Positions 7,414 through 15,282 of a stretch of DNA of 25,013 nt are shown in pieces. This DNA comes from CAZNDN01 sp964571815. GTDB taxonomy: Bacteria > Fibrobacterota > Chitinivibrionia > Chitinivibrionales > WJKA01. The position numbers and the translations under genes are program-made. The first letter of the stretch is position 1. Each line of letters begins with the position of its first letter. The DNA lies in the NCBI GenBank assembly GCA_964571815.1, contig CAZNDN010000055.1, positions 1 to 25,013 on the forward strand. The letters run 5' to 3'. A model generated the notes under the pieces. That model did no database searches. It had not been told where the DNA came from and saw only the letters and a program-made list of their open reading frames with translations.

Positions 7414-8631
7414 ATGCTGAAACGGTATGTGCACTACTGGATTAAAGCGCTTGAATTCCGCCGGGGCACCTGGAAGGCCAAGCGTGAGATTGCTCGTGCC
7501 TACAAGCAGGAGGAAAAGAGCGCTTCTTTACAGCCGTTTGAGTGGTTCAAGCGGTATCGCAGGCAGATTCTCTATGGTGTAGTGGCGGCGGCCGCAATCG
7601 TCGTGGGCGGGTTGGCGTTATATTATTCGGTACGGTTCGCGGCCGGGGTGGTGAAAAAGACGGCTTTGTTTCGTGTTGTACCCGGGAAAGAGGAGGCTTC
7701 TCCTGCGGAGGCGCTCCCGCCGCGAGACAGCGTAGAGGAGTCCGACACGGTCGGGGCGGTGGAGTTACCTGAGTCGGTTCTTGTGGTGTTGGTCGACAAG
7801 AAGGCCCGTAGGCTTCATCTCTTGCGACCGAAGAATGAAGAGTGGACTCGGGTGGCACTGTTTGACGTGGCGGTGGGAGAAAACGGCGGTAGAAAAGAAG
7901 TCAGAGGTGACAGGCGTACACCAGAGGGAATCTATTTTATTGTCGGCAGGAAAGACGACAGTGAGCTTGCTTCCACATACGGACCGCTGGCCTATGTTCT
8001 CAACTATCCCAACCATGAAGACAGGGAGGCGGGGAGAACGGGGAAAGGAATCTGGATTCACGGGACGCCGCCCGATTCGGTCCCGGTCTCAACGCGGGGG
8101 TGCGTTGAACTCCATAATGGAGATATCCTGGAGCTCAGCAGGGCGCTTGAGGGGGGGATCGGCACGCCGGTGGTAATTGTCGCCGACGCCGGCGGGCGGT
8201 CCTACCGGTCGCTGCTGCGAGGCGGAGAGCTGCGAAGCAGGCGACGGGAAATAATGCGGCGTTATCACGGTCTCAGTGACTCACTGCGGGAGGTGGTGCG
8301 CCGGTGGGCTTCGGCGTGGGAATCCGAGGACATCGATGCCTACGAAGCCTTCTACGACACGGCCGGCTTCAGCGCACAGGGGCTGGAGTGGACGGGGTGG
8401 CGCGAACGTAAATTGAGAACGTTTCAGATCTACGACACGATACGGGTGACCGTTCGTGACATCGGACTGACGGGGTGGACGAAGAATACCGCGGTGGTGA
8501 AGTTTCTTCAGCACTACCAATCCGATGCTCTTGATGTCCACAACGCGAAGCGGCTTGAGTTCGTGAGGCGTGAAAACCGGTGGGCAATCCATCGGGAGTC
8601 AACCTTGCCAACAGGGGAGTATCCTCTATGA
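7414..8631 (+). CDS. Membrane-anchored L,D-transpeptidase (YkuD) with C-terminal NTF2-like domain
   Basis: 405 aa. A basic cytoplasmic N-terminus of about 50 residues precedes one membrane segment (53-72) and a periplasmic part. The YkuD catalytic domain spans about 120-258, with HGTPPDS starting at His216 and STRGC ending at the catalytic Cys230, matching the family motif HG-x(n)-S/T-x-G-C. Such enzymes make 3-3 peptidoglycan cross-links or attach proteins to the wall. Residues about 285-400 form an NTF2/Cds6-like domain (W....E..D.Y..FY, then a C-terminal WAIHRE strand), known beside some YafK-type transpeptidases. The gene has its own promoter and a structured leader, and its TGA overlaps the next gene's ATG by four bases (ATGA), so the two proteins are probably made together. 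The run of seven G at 8151-8157 falls inside the catalytic domain. Confidence 0.9.
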   Translation: MLKRYVHYWIKALEFRRGTWKAKREIARAYKQEEKSASLQPFEWFKRYRRQILYGVVAAAAIVVGGLALYYSVRFAAGVVKKTALFRVVPGKEEASPAEALPPRDSVEESDTVGAVELPESVLVVLVDKKARRLHLLRPKNEEWTRVALFDVAVGENGGRKEVRGDRRTPEGIYFIVGRKDDSELASTYGPLAYVLNYPNHEDREAGRTGKGIWIHGTPPDSVPVSTRGCVELHNGDILELSRALEGGIGTPVVIVADAGGRSYRSLLRGGELRSRRREIMRRYHGLSDSLREVVRRWASAWESEDIDAYEAFYDTAGFSAQGLEWTGWRERKLRTFQIYDTIRVTVRDIGLTGWTKNTAVVKFLQHYQSDALDVHNAKRLEFVRRENRWAIHRESTLPTGEYPL

Positions 8632-11249
8632 AAATCTCGCTGTCGAGGAAAAAGGAAGCGAAAGATCCGCGGGAGATCACCGAAGCGATAAGCAACGGCC
8701 TGGAAGAGTTGAAGACGGTGCTTGAGAACGCGAATGCGGAGAAGGCCGATTTGCACTCCCTTCTGGCTTCGGTGGAAAAAGAGCGAACACAGCTTTCCGG
8801 CGACAGGCAGATTGCCGAGAAAGTCAAGAAGGACCTCAGCGGAGTCGAAGAGAACTATCGCCGTCTCAGCGAAACGATGCAGAAGGCCGATACCCGGGGC
8901 TCCTCACTTCAGGAGTTTACTTCCAGGACCGAGTCGCTTGAGAAAAGGATTGGGGGCTTGGAGGATGCGCTGAAGGGCCTGGATGAGAAACACGACAACA
9001 TCCGGCGTCTTACCGAGGTTGTCGAAGGGCTTTCTTCGAAGCTGGCTACGGCGGGCGGAGGAGATGCTTTCAGTGAAGCGATGGAGACGATTGGCGATAT
9101 CGACCGACGGCAGAAGACGGCAAATGAATCGATGGGAGCGGCCGAGAATCGGTTGGAGCGATTGTTCTCTCAGCTTGACAAGGTTCGTAACGAACTGGAA
9201 ACGACGAGAGGTGTTTCGGCGCAGGTTGGTTCGCAACTCCAGACGATAGAGAAGGATACGGAGCGATATCGGACCGTCAAGGACAAGATCGACAATCTCA
9301 ACAGTTTGTCTGAGTACGTGAAGACCAAGGTTCGTACGCTGGAGACCCAGCGGGTAGTGGTGGAGAAAGCGGTGGAAGACGCCGGGGAGCTGCACAAGCT
9401 TACGTGGCGAATAGACTCCGACCTGAAACATCTCCAGGACAAAGTTTCCCGGCTGGAACGCGTCGACAAGAACATCGCCCGAATCGACACCATGCTGCGG
9501 GACAGTCAGGCCTCGATCAATGAGATACGCAATTTCCAGAAGCTGATGGATCAGACCACGGGGAAAATCACGGAGGTGAAAACTCTCAACGTTCAGCTCG
9601 ACAGCAAGCTGGGTGAGTTCAAGGCGCAGCGCACACATATCGATGAGGCGAACGAGCGGGCGCACGAGGTGTTGACGGTTGCGAAGAATACCGAGGCCAT
9701 CCTCAATACACTCACGAAACACAAGCAGATGATGGAGAAGACGCGCGAGCAGGTTACGGGGTACGAGAAAGGACTGAGCAAGATTCAGGCCCGTATCGAG
9801 GAACTCAACCAGGAATGGAGTGCAATAGACACGATTCAGCAGCGCATAGATGGTATGCAGTCCCAGGTTGGAGAAGCCGAAACACGGCTGGAAGCGGTTT
9901 CCAGGAGCGAAGAGACGATCGGCAAATTCGAATCCAGGCTTCAGGATGTCGGGACCTTGATCGATGAGACGCTTCAGAGGGAAGAGCGGATGTACGAATA
10001 CCACGATGAGATTGCGGATATCGATAAGCGTGTGCAGCAGTTCTTCTCCAACACTGAACTTCTGGAGCAGAAATGCGGAGAACTTGCCGAGCGTCAGCAG
10101 GAGATCGCCTCAATAGAGCAGCAGGTGGAAGAGTTGAAAGTACTTTCCACGCAGGTTACCGATCAGACCGCTCAGGTCAACGAGAAAGCTTCGCTGGTTC
10201 ATGAAGTTGAGGACAAGATAGCGAACCTGGGAACGATGGTGGGCGAAATAGATGAACGGATCAAGACTCAGCTCGAACGGAAGGCAATGATCGACAACAC
10301 GGAGAAGAGGCTCGATCAACTCAACTATCTTCTGGGCGACATCAACATGAAGATCCAGAATCTCGGCAAGGAGCAGCGCTCGGTTGAGGAGCTTTCTTCG
10401 AAGCTTACCTCGATCTCCATGCAGTCACAGGAAGCAAAGGAGATGATGACGAGGATCGGGAAAGAGAAGGAAGAATTATTACAGGAAGAAAATCGAATTC
10501 AGGAGATGCGAAGGGAACTCGACGGGTTGAGCGGAGAGACACGGAAGAGCCTGGAACAGTACCGAAACAACCTGGGGGATATTTCCCGGGATGCCGAGGG
10601 CCGTAAGGAGGAGTTCGAATCGCTTTTGCAGCGGAACGTCAAGCAGATTGAGCAGATGCAGGTTCACAAAGTCGACATAAGCAAATCCGCCGGGGAACTG
10701 GCTCAGGTTGAGAAGGCCCTGGAGACCCTGCGAACCGAGATGGACCACATCAACCGGCGCAGCGGAAAGATTGAGGCGATCGATACGAGGATCGAGAAAG
10801 TGGAGACGGTGCTGCAGGATATCGAAGTGAGGATCGAGGCGGTGGACAAGGAGAAAGGTCTTGTGGATGCGACACAGAAGAAGATGGACGCGTTGACCAG
10901 TCTGGCCTCGAAGTCCGATGAGCAGATTGAGCGGATTATGTCCCGAGCCGCCGAGATCGAGGAGGTCAGGAAACAGGTTGAGAAGCTGGAACAGGTGACC
11001 GATACGGTTGAAGGGCGGATGAAAGATCTTTCGCGGGAAAAGGCATCAATCAAGGAAAGTGAAAATCGTATCAATTCTCTCAGCCTGCTGATGGAGGATA
11101 TCAAGGCTCAGATGTCGAACCTTTCCTCCGAAGACAAGCGAGTTCAGGATGCGGTCGAGAAAACGTCGGAGCTTCGTTTCCTCCTGGGTGAGGTGGAATC
11201 GAAATTGAACATGTATCGTAACGAGAAAGAGCGTCTTGATCGGTCGTAG
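8628..11249 (+). CDS. Very long cytoplasmic-type coiled-coil protein (873 aa, one proline), function unknown
   Basis: The start ATG 8628 overlaps the transpeptidase stop and has AGGGGAG about 9 bases upstream. There is no signal peptide, membrane segment or ATPase motif. Residues 15-870 are almost uninterrupted heptad-rich helix with high Glu/Lys/Arg/Gln. Proline occurs once (residue 14), cysteine once (EQKCGEL) and tryptophan twice. A Gly-rich break occurs near residue 140 (ATAGGGD). A fully extended helix of this length would span roughly 0.13 micrometre. A degenerate 26-residue unit recurs, clearest at about residues 527, 554, 745 and 807, with I/V, R/K-L/I/M and L at fixed spacing. No named family is recognised. 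Bacterial intermediate-filament-like proteins, SMC-like arms and tethers are the obvious comparisons, but there are no SMC head domains. Coupling to an L,D-transpeptidase suggests, without proving, a cell-wall or shape role. Confidence 0.85.
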   Translation: MKISLSRKKEAKDPREITEAISNGLEELKTVLENANAEKADLHSLLASVEKERTQLSGDRQIAEKVKKDLSGVEENYRRLSETMQKADTRGSSLQEFTSRTESLEKRIGGLEDALKGLDEKHDNIRRLTEVVEGLSSKLATAGGGDAFSEAMETIGDIDRRQKTANESMGAAENRLERLFSQLDKVRNELETTRGVSAQVGSQLQTIEKDTERYRTVKDKIDNLNSLSEYVKTKVRTLETQRVVVEKAVEDAGELHKLTWRIDSDLKHLQDKVSRLERVDKNIARIDTMLRDSQASINEIRNFQKLMDQTTGKITEVKTLNVQLDSKLGEFKAQRTHIDEANERAHEVLTVAKNTEAILNTLTKHKQMMEKTREQVTGYEKGLSKIQARIEELNQEWSAIDTIQQRIDGMQSQVGEAETRLEAVSRSEETIGKFESRLQDVGTLIDETLQREERMYEYHDEIADIDKRVQQFFSNTELLEQKCGELAERQQEIASIEQQVEELKVLSTQVTDQTAQVNEKASLVHEVEDKIANLGTMVGEIDERIKTQLERKAMIDNTEKRLDQLNYLLGDINMKIQNLGKEQRSVEELSSKLTSISMQSQEAKEMMTRIGKEKEELLQEENRIQEMRRELDGLSGETRKSLEQYRNNLGDISRDAEGRKEEFESLLQRNVKQIEQMQVHKVDISKSAGELAQVEKALETLRTEMDHINRRSGKIEAIDTRIEKVETVLQDIEVRIEAVDKEKGLVDATQKKMDALTSLASKSDEQIERIMSRAAEIEEVRKQVEKLEQVTDTVEGRMKDLSREKASIKESENRINSLSLLMEDIKAQMSNLSSEDKRVQDAVEKTSELRFLLGEVESKLNMYRNEKERLDRS

Positions 11250-11583
11250 GAGCAGGGTGGTTTGCAATGCGCGGGGCGGTTTCTGACGCCTGCGTGACTC
11301 TTGAACACGACCGGGGCGCGAGGTTGACAGGGATACCGGAGGCCCCCATATCCGGAGAATTGCAATGACCACAATTGAAGCCGCCCGGGAGGGCGGCGGG
11401 GGTGCGGGGCGGGGGAGACATGTTGGAGACGGCGAAGCAGGTGTGACTGCCGCCTTGAAAACAGTCCGGTTGTGTCCGCAATCCGCGGGACGGACCACAC
11501 TATGGTGAGCGTGAGCTGGATTCGCCCGGCGAAGCCGGTGCGACGGCGGGGGCAATGGTCTGTCGGGCCTGAAGGGAGTCGAT
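11250..11583 (+). other. 334-bp intergenic region upstream of rel, rich in predicted secondary structure
   Basis: No convincing gene. It contains a perfect TTGACA (11324-11329) with only a poor -10 (CATATC, 11347-11352). Then come a 7-bp hairpin and G-quadruplex motif (11380-11415), a hairpin TGTGTCCG / CGGAcCACA (11471-11478 with 11491-11499, one bulge), a 5-bp hairpin CCGGC-GAA-GCCGG (11526-11538), and the ribosome site AAGGGAG (11572-11578) of rel. It may be a structured leader or a small RNA. It matches no tmRNA, RNase P, SRP or riboswitch signature that I recognise. Confidence 0.5.
11380..11415 (+). promoter_or_regulatory. Overlapping hairpin and G-quadruplex motif upstream of rel
   Basis: GCCGCCC (11380-11386), loop GGGA, GGGCGGC (11391-11397) is a perfect 7-bp stem. 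Five G-runs on the same strand (11387-11389, 11391-11393, 11398-11402, 11406-11409, 11411-11415) with loops of 1-4 bases meet the usual quadruplex pattern. The hairpin loop and right arm supply the first two G-runs, so the two folds compete for the same bases. Confidence 0.5.
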
Positions 11584-13785
11584 GTGTCGGTTTCAACATT
11601 TCCGGTCTCAAGCCTCGACCAGGCATGCACGAGTTTCCTCAACCATGTAGGGGAAGTAAATCCTTCCGTTTCCCATGAACTGATCCGGCACGCCCTCCGG
11701 TTTTCCTGGAACGCACATCGCGACCAACGGCGAAAGTCGGGTGAGCCGTATCTTTCTCATCCACTGGCGGTTGCCTCGATCCTCTCCGAGTTGAAATTGG
11801 ATTCCGTAACTATTGCGGCGTCGCTGCTTCATGATGTACTTGAGGACACATCGGTGAACCACGAGATGCTGGCGACGGAGTTTGGTGAGGAAATCGCCTC
11901 CCTGGTGGACGGGGTTACCAAGATTCAGGCTCTGGAAGCAAAATCCCGCGAGCAACGTCAAGCGGAGACATATCGCAAGATGCTGCTTTCCATGGCCAGG
12001 GACATCCGCGTTATCATCATCAAGTTTGCCGACAGGCTCCACAATCTCCGAACACTGAAATACCTTGACGCGGAGAAAATCAAAGCCATAGCCTCGGAAA
12101 CATTCGATATCTACGCCCCCCTGGCGCATCGGCTGGGAATGGCCAGAATCAAGTGGGAACTGGAAGATCTGGCATTCAAATTCCTCCATCCCGAGAGTTA
12201 CAAATCCATTGTGTCGCGAGTGGTGGCTACGCGGCACGAGCGTGAGAAGCTGATCGATTCGTTCGCCACGCCGCTTCGCAGAAGTCTGGAGAGTGAAAAT
12301 ATCGATGCGACGGTTGTGGGGCGCCCCAAGCATTTTTACAGCATCTATCGAAAAATGGATGTTACCCAGCGGCGGTTCGAAGAGATCTACGATTTGCTTG
12401 CCGTTCGGGTTATCACGCATTCCGTTCGCGACTGCTATCACATCCTCGGCATCGTACACTCCATGTGGAAACCGATTCAGGACCGCTTCAAGGACTACAT
12501 CAGCACGCCGAAGTCAAACGGGTATCAGTCGATTCATACGACGGTTGTCGGGGAGCGGGGCAGTATCCTGGAGATTCAGATACGCACGTGGGAGATGCAT
12601 CAGGTGGCCGAAGACGGTATCGCGGCGCACTGGCTTTACAAAGGCGATTCAGGTGAGGGGCTTCCCAGCCGGGACGACCGTGCTCTTACCTGGCTGAAGA
12701 ATGCCATTGAGTGGCAGAAAGACCTTCCCGATTCCGCCGAGTTCTTCGAGTTTTTCAAGATCGATCTGTTTCATGCCGAGATGTTCGTGTTCACACCCAA
12801 GGGCGACCTTATTTCTCTGCCAAAAGGTGCAACCGTTTTGGATTTTGCGTTCGCGGTGCACACCGACCTTGGTCTGCACTGCATCGGAGGGAAGGTAGAC
12901 GGAAAGCTGGAATCGATCAACACTCCGCTTCGAAGCGGTTGTACCGTTGAAGTCCTCCATTCGTCGTCCAAGAAGCCTTCCATCGACTGGCTTCAGCATA
13001 TCAAGACGGCGAAAGCCCGTTCGGCCATTCGGCGCCGTCTCAGGAACGCGAACAAGAGAGAGGGGATGGAGTTGGGCAGGAAAATCCTTCGCACCCATTA
13101 CAACCGTCTTCACACCCCTACGCCTCTTTCGAACCACGTTCCGGGGCTGCTTCAGCATGTGGGGCTCAACAGTCTTGAGCGCTTGTACGAACAGTTGGGC
13201 AGAGGGGAATTGCCGATCAATCGAGTCATGCAGTATTTCAAGCTCCACAAGGTCCGTACGTCGGTTCCTTCGCAGGTTGCCTCCAGAATTGTCGAGACGT
13301 TTTCCGGCCGGCCGGCCGGTGTGATGGTCGGGGGCGGCGACAACGTCATGGTGCGCTTTGCACAGTGCTGCAATCCTATTCCCGGAGATCCGATCATCGG
13401 TTTTGTTACGCGGGGTCGCGGAATCGTGATTCATCGTCGTGACTGCAACCAGGTATCGTTGTTCTCCGACTCCGACGAACGAACGATCATTGTCAACTGG
13501 GATACCCGTCCCAAGGGAAGCTATGTTGTGCTCCTGGAGGTGACTGCCGTTGACCGTCCCGGGCTCCTTCACGAAATTACGGGTGTGTTTCACAATTACG
13601 GTGTGAACGTGCTGGAGGGAACGGTGCGAACCTCTCAGCAGCGAGCCCAGAATGTATTCAAGGTTGAGATCGGCAACAAGAACCAGCTTGGGCAGATCTG
13701 CGGCCGGATCAACCGGATCAAGGGTGTCCAGAGTGTTTCTCGCGCACGAGATTATATTTTTGTCTCACCTTTTGACGCCTCGTGA
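11584..13785 (+). CDS. rel: Bifunctional (p)ppGpp synthetase/hydrolase (RelA/SpoT family, long form)
   Basis: Makes (p)ppGpp from ATP and GTP/GDP and hydrolyses it, as the stringent-response switch. 733 aa, the normal long-RSH length. The GTG start at 11584 has AAGGGAG 5 bases upstream. The HD hydrolase domain (about 25-200) is intact: HPLAVA at 59-64, HDVLED at 83-88, FADRLHNL at 148-155. The synthetase domain (about 240-355) carries GRPKHFYSIYRKM, YDLLAVRV and RFKD (301-304), the RxKD motif of bifunctional rather than RelA-only enzymes. A TGS domain (398-460), the helical and Cys-containing region (CC at 595-596, C621) and an ACT domain (646-722) follow. All regulatory domains are present, so ribosome-linked control is expected. 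It heads a compact run with DUF4388, prs, vanZ-like and rluD. Confidence 0.95.
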   Translation: MSVSTFPVSSLDQACTSFLNHVGEVNPSVSHELIRHALRFSWNAHRDQRRKSGEPYLSHPLAVASILSELKLDSVTIAASLLHDVLEDTSVNHEMLATEFGEEIASLVDGVTKIQALEAKSREQRQAETYRKMLLSMARDIRVIIIKFADRLHNLRTLKYLDAEKIKAIASETFDIYAPLAHRLGMARIKWELEDLAFKFLHPESYKSIVSRVVATRHEREKLIDSFATPLRRSLESENIDATVVGRPKHFYSIYRKMDVTQRRFEEIYDLLAVRVITHSVRDCYHILGIVHSMWKPIQDRFKDYISTPKSNGYQSIHTTVVGERGSILEIQIRTWEMHQVAEDGIAAHWLYKGDSGEGLPSRDDRALTWLKNAIEWQKDLPDSAEFFEFFKIDLFHAEMFVFTPKGDLISLPKGATVLDFAFAVHTDLGLHCIGGKVDGKLESINTPLRSGCTVEVLHSSSKKPSIDWLQHIKTAKARSAIRRRLRNANKREGMELGRKILRTHYNRLHTPTPLSNHVPGLLQHVGLNSLERLYEQLGRGELPINRVMQYFKLHKVRTSVPSQVASRIVETFSGRPAGVMVGGGDNVMVRFAQCCNPIPGDPIIGFVTRGRGIVIHRRDCNQVSLFSDSDERTIIVNWDTRPKGSYVVLLEVTAVDRPGLLHEITGVFHNYGVNVLEGTVRTSQQRAQNVFKVEIGNKNQLGQICGRINRIKGVQSVSRARDYIFVSPFDAS

Positions 13786-13832
13786 GCTGCCCGTGTGTTT
13801 TTGGAGCGGACCGGAGAGGGGAATACGTCGCT

Positions 13833-14276
13833 GTGCTGCACTACGACACGACCGTGTGGGTTGAAGCCGGAGCGCTGGCGGCGGGGATTGCGGCGGGGAT
13901 CGGGATCATACGCCTGCGAGTGCGGTCGTGGAGGCGCCGGACGGAAGAGCAGGGCTCCCGCACGACCTTCATGTTCTCGGGAAATCTCAAGGACACCGGC
14001 CTGCTGGAGGCGCTGCAGTTTCTCGAAATCGGACAGCGTCAGGGAATTCTTCATGTTTACTCCGGCCGGCGAAAGGGGTATGTGACGTTTTTGAGGGGCA
14101 AGGTGATCGACGCTTTCTATCGGAATCAGGTGGGCAGAGAGGCCGTGTTTGACATGCTGGAGTTGCGGGAGGGGGATTTCTACTTCGAGCCGAAGGAAGT
14201 GGTGCAGCCCGGCATTATCAAGGATTCACTTCTTGACCTGACTTTTGCATGGGATGAGCGGAGAGAGGGCGAGTGA
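13833..14276 (+). CDS. DUF4388 (PATAN-like) protein with N-terminal membrane segment
   Basis: 147 aa from GTG 13833, which has AGAGGGG about 11 bases upstream. A GTG at 13782 in the same frame would overlap the rel stop by four bases (GTGA) and add 17 residues, so the start is uncertain. A hydrophobic Ala/Gly-rich segment lies near the N-terminus (AGALAAGIAAGIGII), followed by a basic stretch. The rest is a DUF4388 domain: FSGNLKDTGLLEALQFLEIG, then RQGILHVYSG and GYVTFLRGKVIDAFY, then a REAVFDMLELREGDFYFEP tail. DUF4388 proteins are common in Deltaproteobacteria and related phyla, often with receiver or GTPase partners, and are thought to mediate protein interactions; their chemistry is unknown. 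No partner domain is fused here. Its place right after rel suggests co-expression with the stringent-response enzyme. Confidence 0.82.
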   Translation: MLHYDTTVWVEAGALAAGIAAGIGIIRLRVRSWRRRTEEQGSRTTFMFSGNLKDTGLLEALQFLEIGQRQGILHVYSGRRKGYVTFLRGKVIDAFYRNQVGREAVFDMLELREGDFYFEPKEVVQPGIIKDSLLDLTFAWDERREGE

Positions 14277-14334
14277 CACGCCGCGCGGGAAGCGGTGCCG
14301 GGCAGAAAACAAGTTGAATGTAAGGAGTTCGTTT

Positions 14335-15282
14335 ATGGTGGGGAAGCTGAAGATATTCTCGGGGAACGCGAATGTGCCTCTGGCAAAGAAGATCTGCAGA
14401 CACGCCGGGGTCAGGCTTGCTCGCCGGGAGATTATTCGATTCAGCAACGAAAATATCAAAGTCAAAATACTGGAGAGCGTCCGGGGCAAAGACGTGTTTG
14501 TGGTGCAGCCCTCCTGTCCTCCGGTCAATGAAGGCTTCATGGAATTGTTGATCATGATTGATGCCATCAGGCATGCAAGCGCCGCCCGTATCACCGCCGT
14601 CACTCCGTACTATCCATACGTTCGGTCGGATAAGAAAGACGAGCCGAGGATTTCCATCACCGCCAGGCTGGTGGCGGATCTGCTGGAGGCGGCCGGTGCC
14701 GATCGGGTCATGGCCATGAACCTTCACAATCCTCAGATTCAAGGATTCTTTCGCATACCTATGGATCATCTCCTGGCCGGCAAAAGGCTCTGTGAGTTCT
14801 TCGGCCGGGAAGGTACCGAGAACAGTGTTGTGGTTGCCCCGGATTCGGGGAGTGCGAAGCACGCCAAGTACTACGCGGCGACATTGGGCCTGCCGATGGC
14901 GATTATGGACAAACGGCGGGGCGATGATTCGGAGCAACCGAGCGTTCACAACGTAATCGGTGATGTGAAGGGGAAGCGAGCGATTATTTTCGATGATGAG
15001 ATTGCCTCGGGAGGCTCGTTGGTCGAAGTGGCAAGGGCTCTGCGGAATCTGGGTGTTTGCGATATCCAGGCCTGTTGCGTTCACGGCGTGCTTTCCGGAA
15101 CGGCGATTGACCGCCTGACCGAGTCGCCGGTCAGTCGATTGGTAGTAACCGACACGGTGTTCATTCCCGATCACAAGCGCGTCCCGAAGCTTCATGTCAT
15201 CTCCATTGCCGAACTCATGGCGAAGGCCATTGTCTTCACCAATCAGGGCAAATCAATCAGCGGGCTCTACGATCGCTACTGA
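14335..15282 (+). CDS. prs: Ribose-phosphate pyrophosphokinase (PRPP synthetase), variant motifs
   Basis: Converts ribose 5-phosphate and ATP to PRPP for nucleotide, His, Trp and NAD synthesis. 315 aa, the standard length. ATG 14335 has AAGGAG 7 bases upstream. The N-terminal SGNAN (9-13), the VQPSCPPVNEGFMELLIMID segment (57-76), the GADRVMAMNLHNPQIQGFF region with His131 (121-139), the flexible-loop Lys193-Arg194-Arg195 and the APDSGSAKHAKYYA segment (168-181) all match. Two motifs deviate. The usual YARQDRK is YVRSDKKDEP, and the PRPP loop normally close to DDMIDTGGT reads DDEIASGGS (220-228). The Asp before the catalytic His (DLH) is Asn. It may be a divergent class of true synthetase or an altered paralogue. 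It lies 58 bp after DUF4388 and is overlapped by the vanZ-like gene. Confidence 0.88.
   Translation: MVGKLKIFSGNANVPLAKKICRHAGVRLARREIIRFSNENIKVKILESVRGKDVFVVQPSCPPVNEGFMELLIMIDAIRHASAARITAVTPYYPYVRSDKKDEPRISITARLVADLLEAAGADRVMAMNLHNPQIQGFFRIPMDHLLAGKRLCEFFGREGTENSVVVAPDSGSAKHAKYYAATLGLPMAIMDKRRGDDSEQPSVHNVIGDVKGKRAIIFDDEIASGGSLVEVARALRNLGVCDIQACCVHGVLSGTAIDRLTESPVSRLVVTDTVFIPDHKRVPKLHVISIAELMAKAIVFTNQGKSISGLYDRY

Noticed and set aside
8904..10004. 366-codon open frame on the minus strand
   Set aside because: It is the antisense shadow of the coiled-coil gene; the plus frame has clear heptad structure and an overlapping start.
11365..11508. 47-codon plus-strand frame in the rel upstream region with GGAG 7 bases before its ATG
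   Set aside because: The product is Gly/Arg-rich low complexity created by the G-runs, with no membrane or domain feature. The candidate promoter at 11324 would start transcription too close to its ribosome site. A leader peptide cannot be fully excluded.
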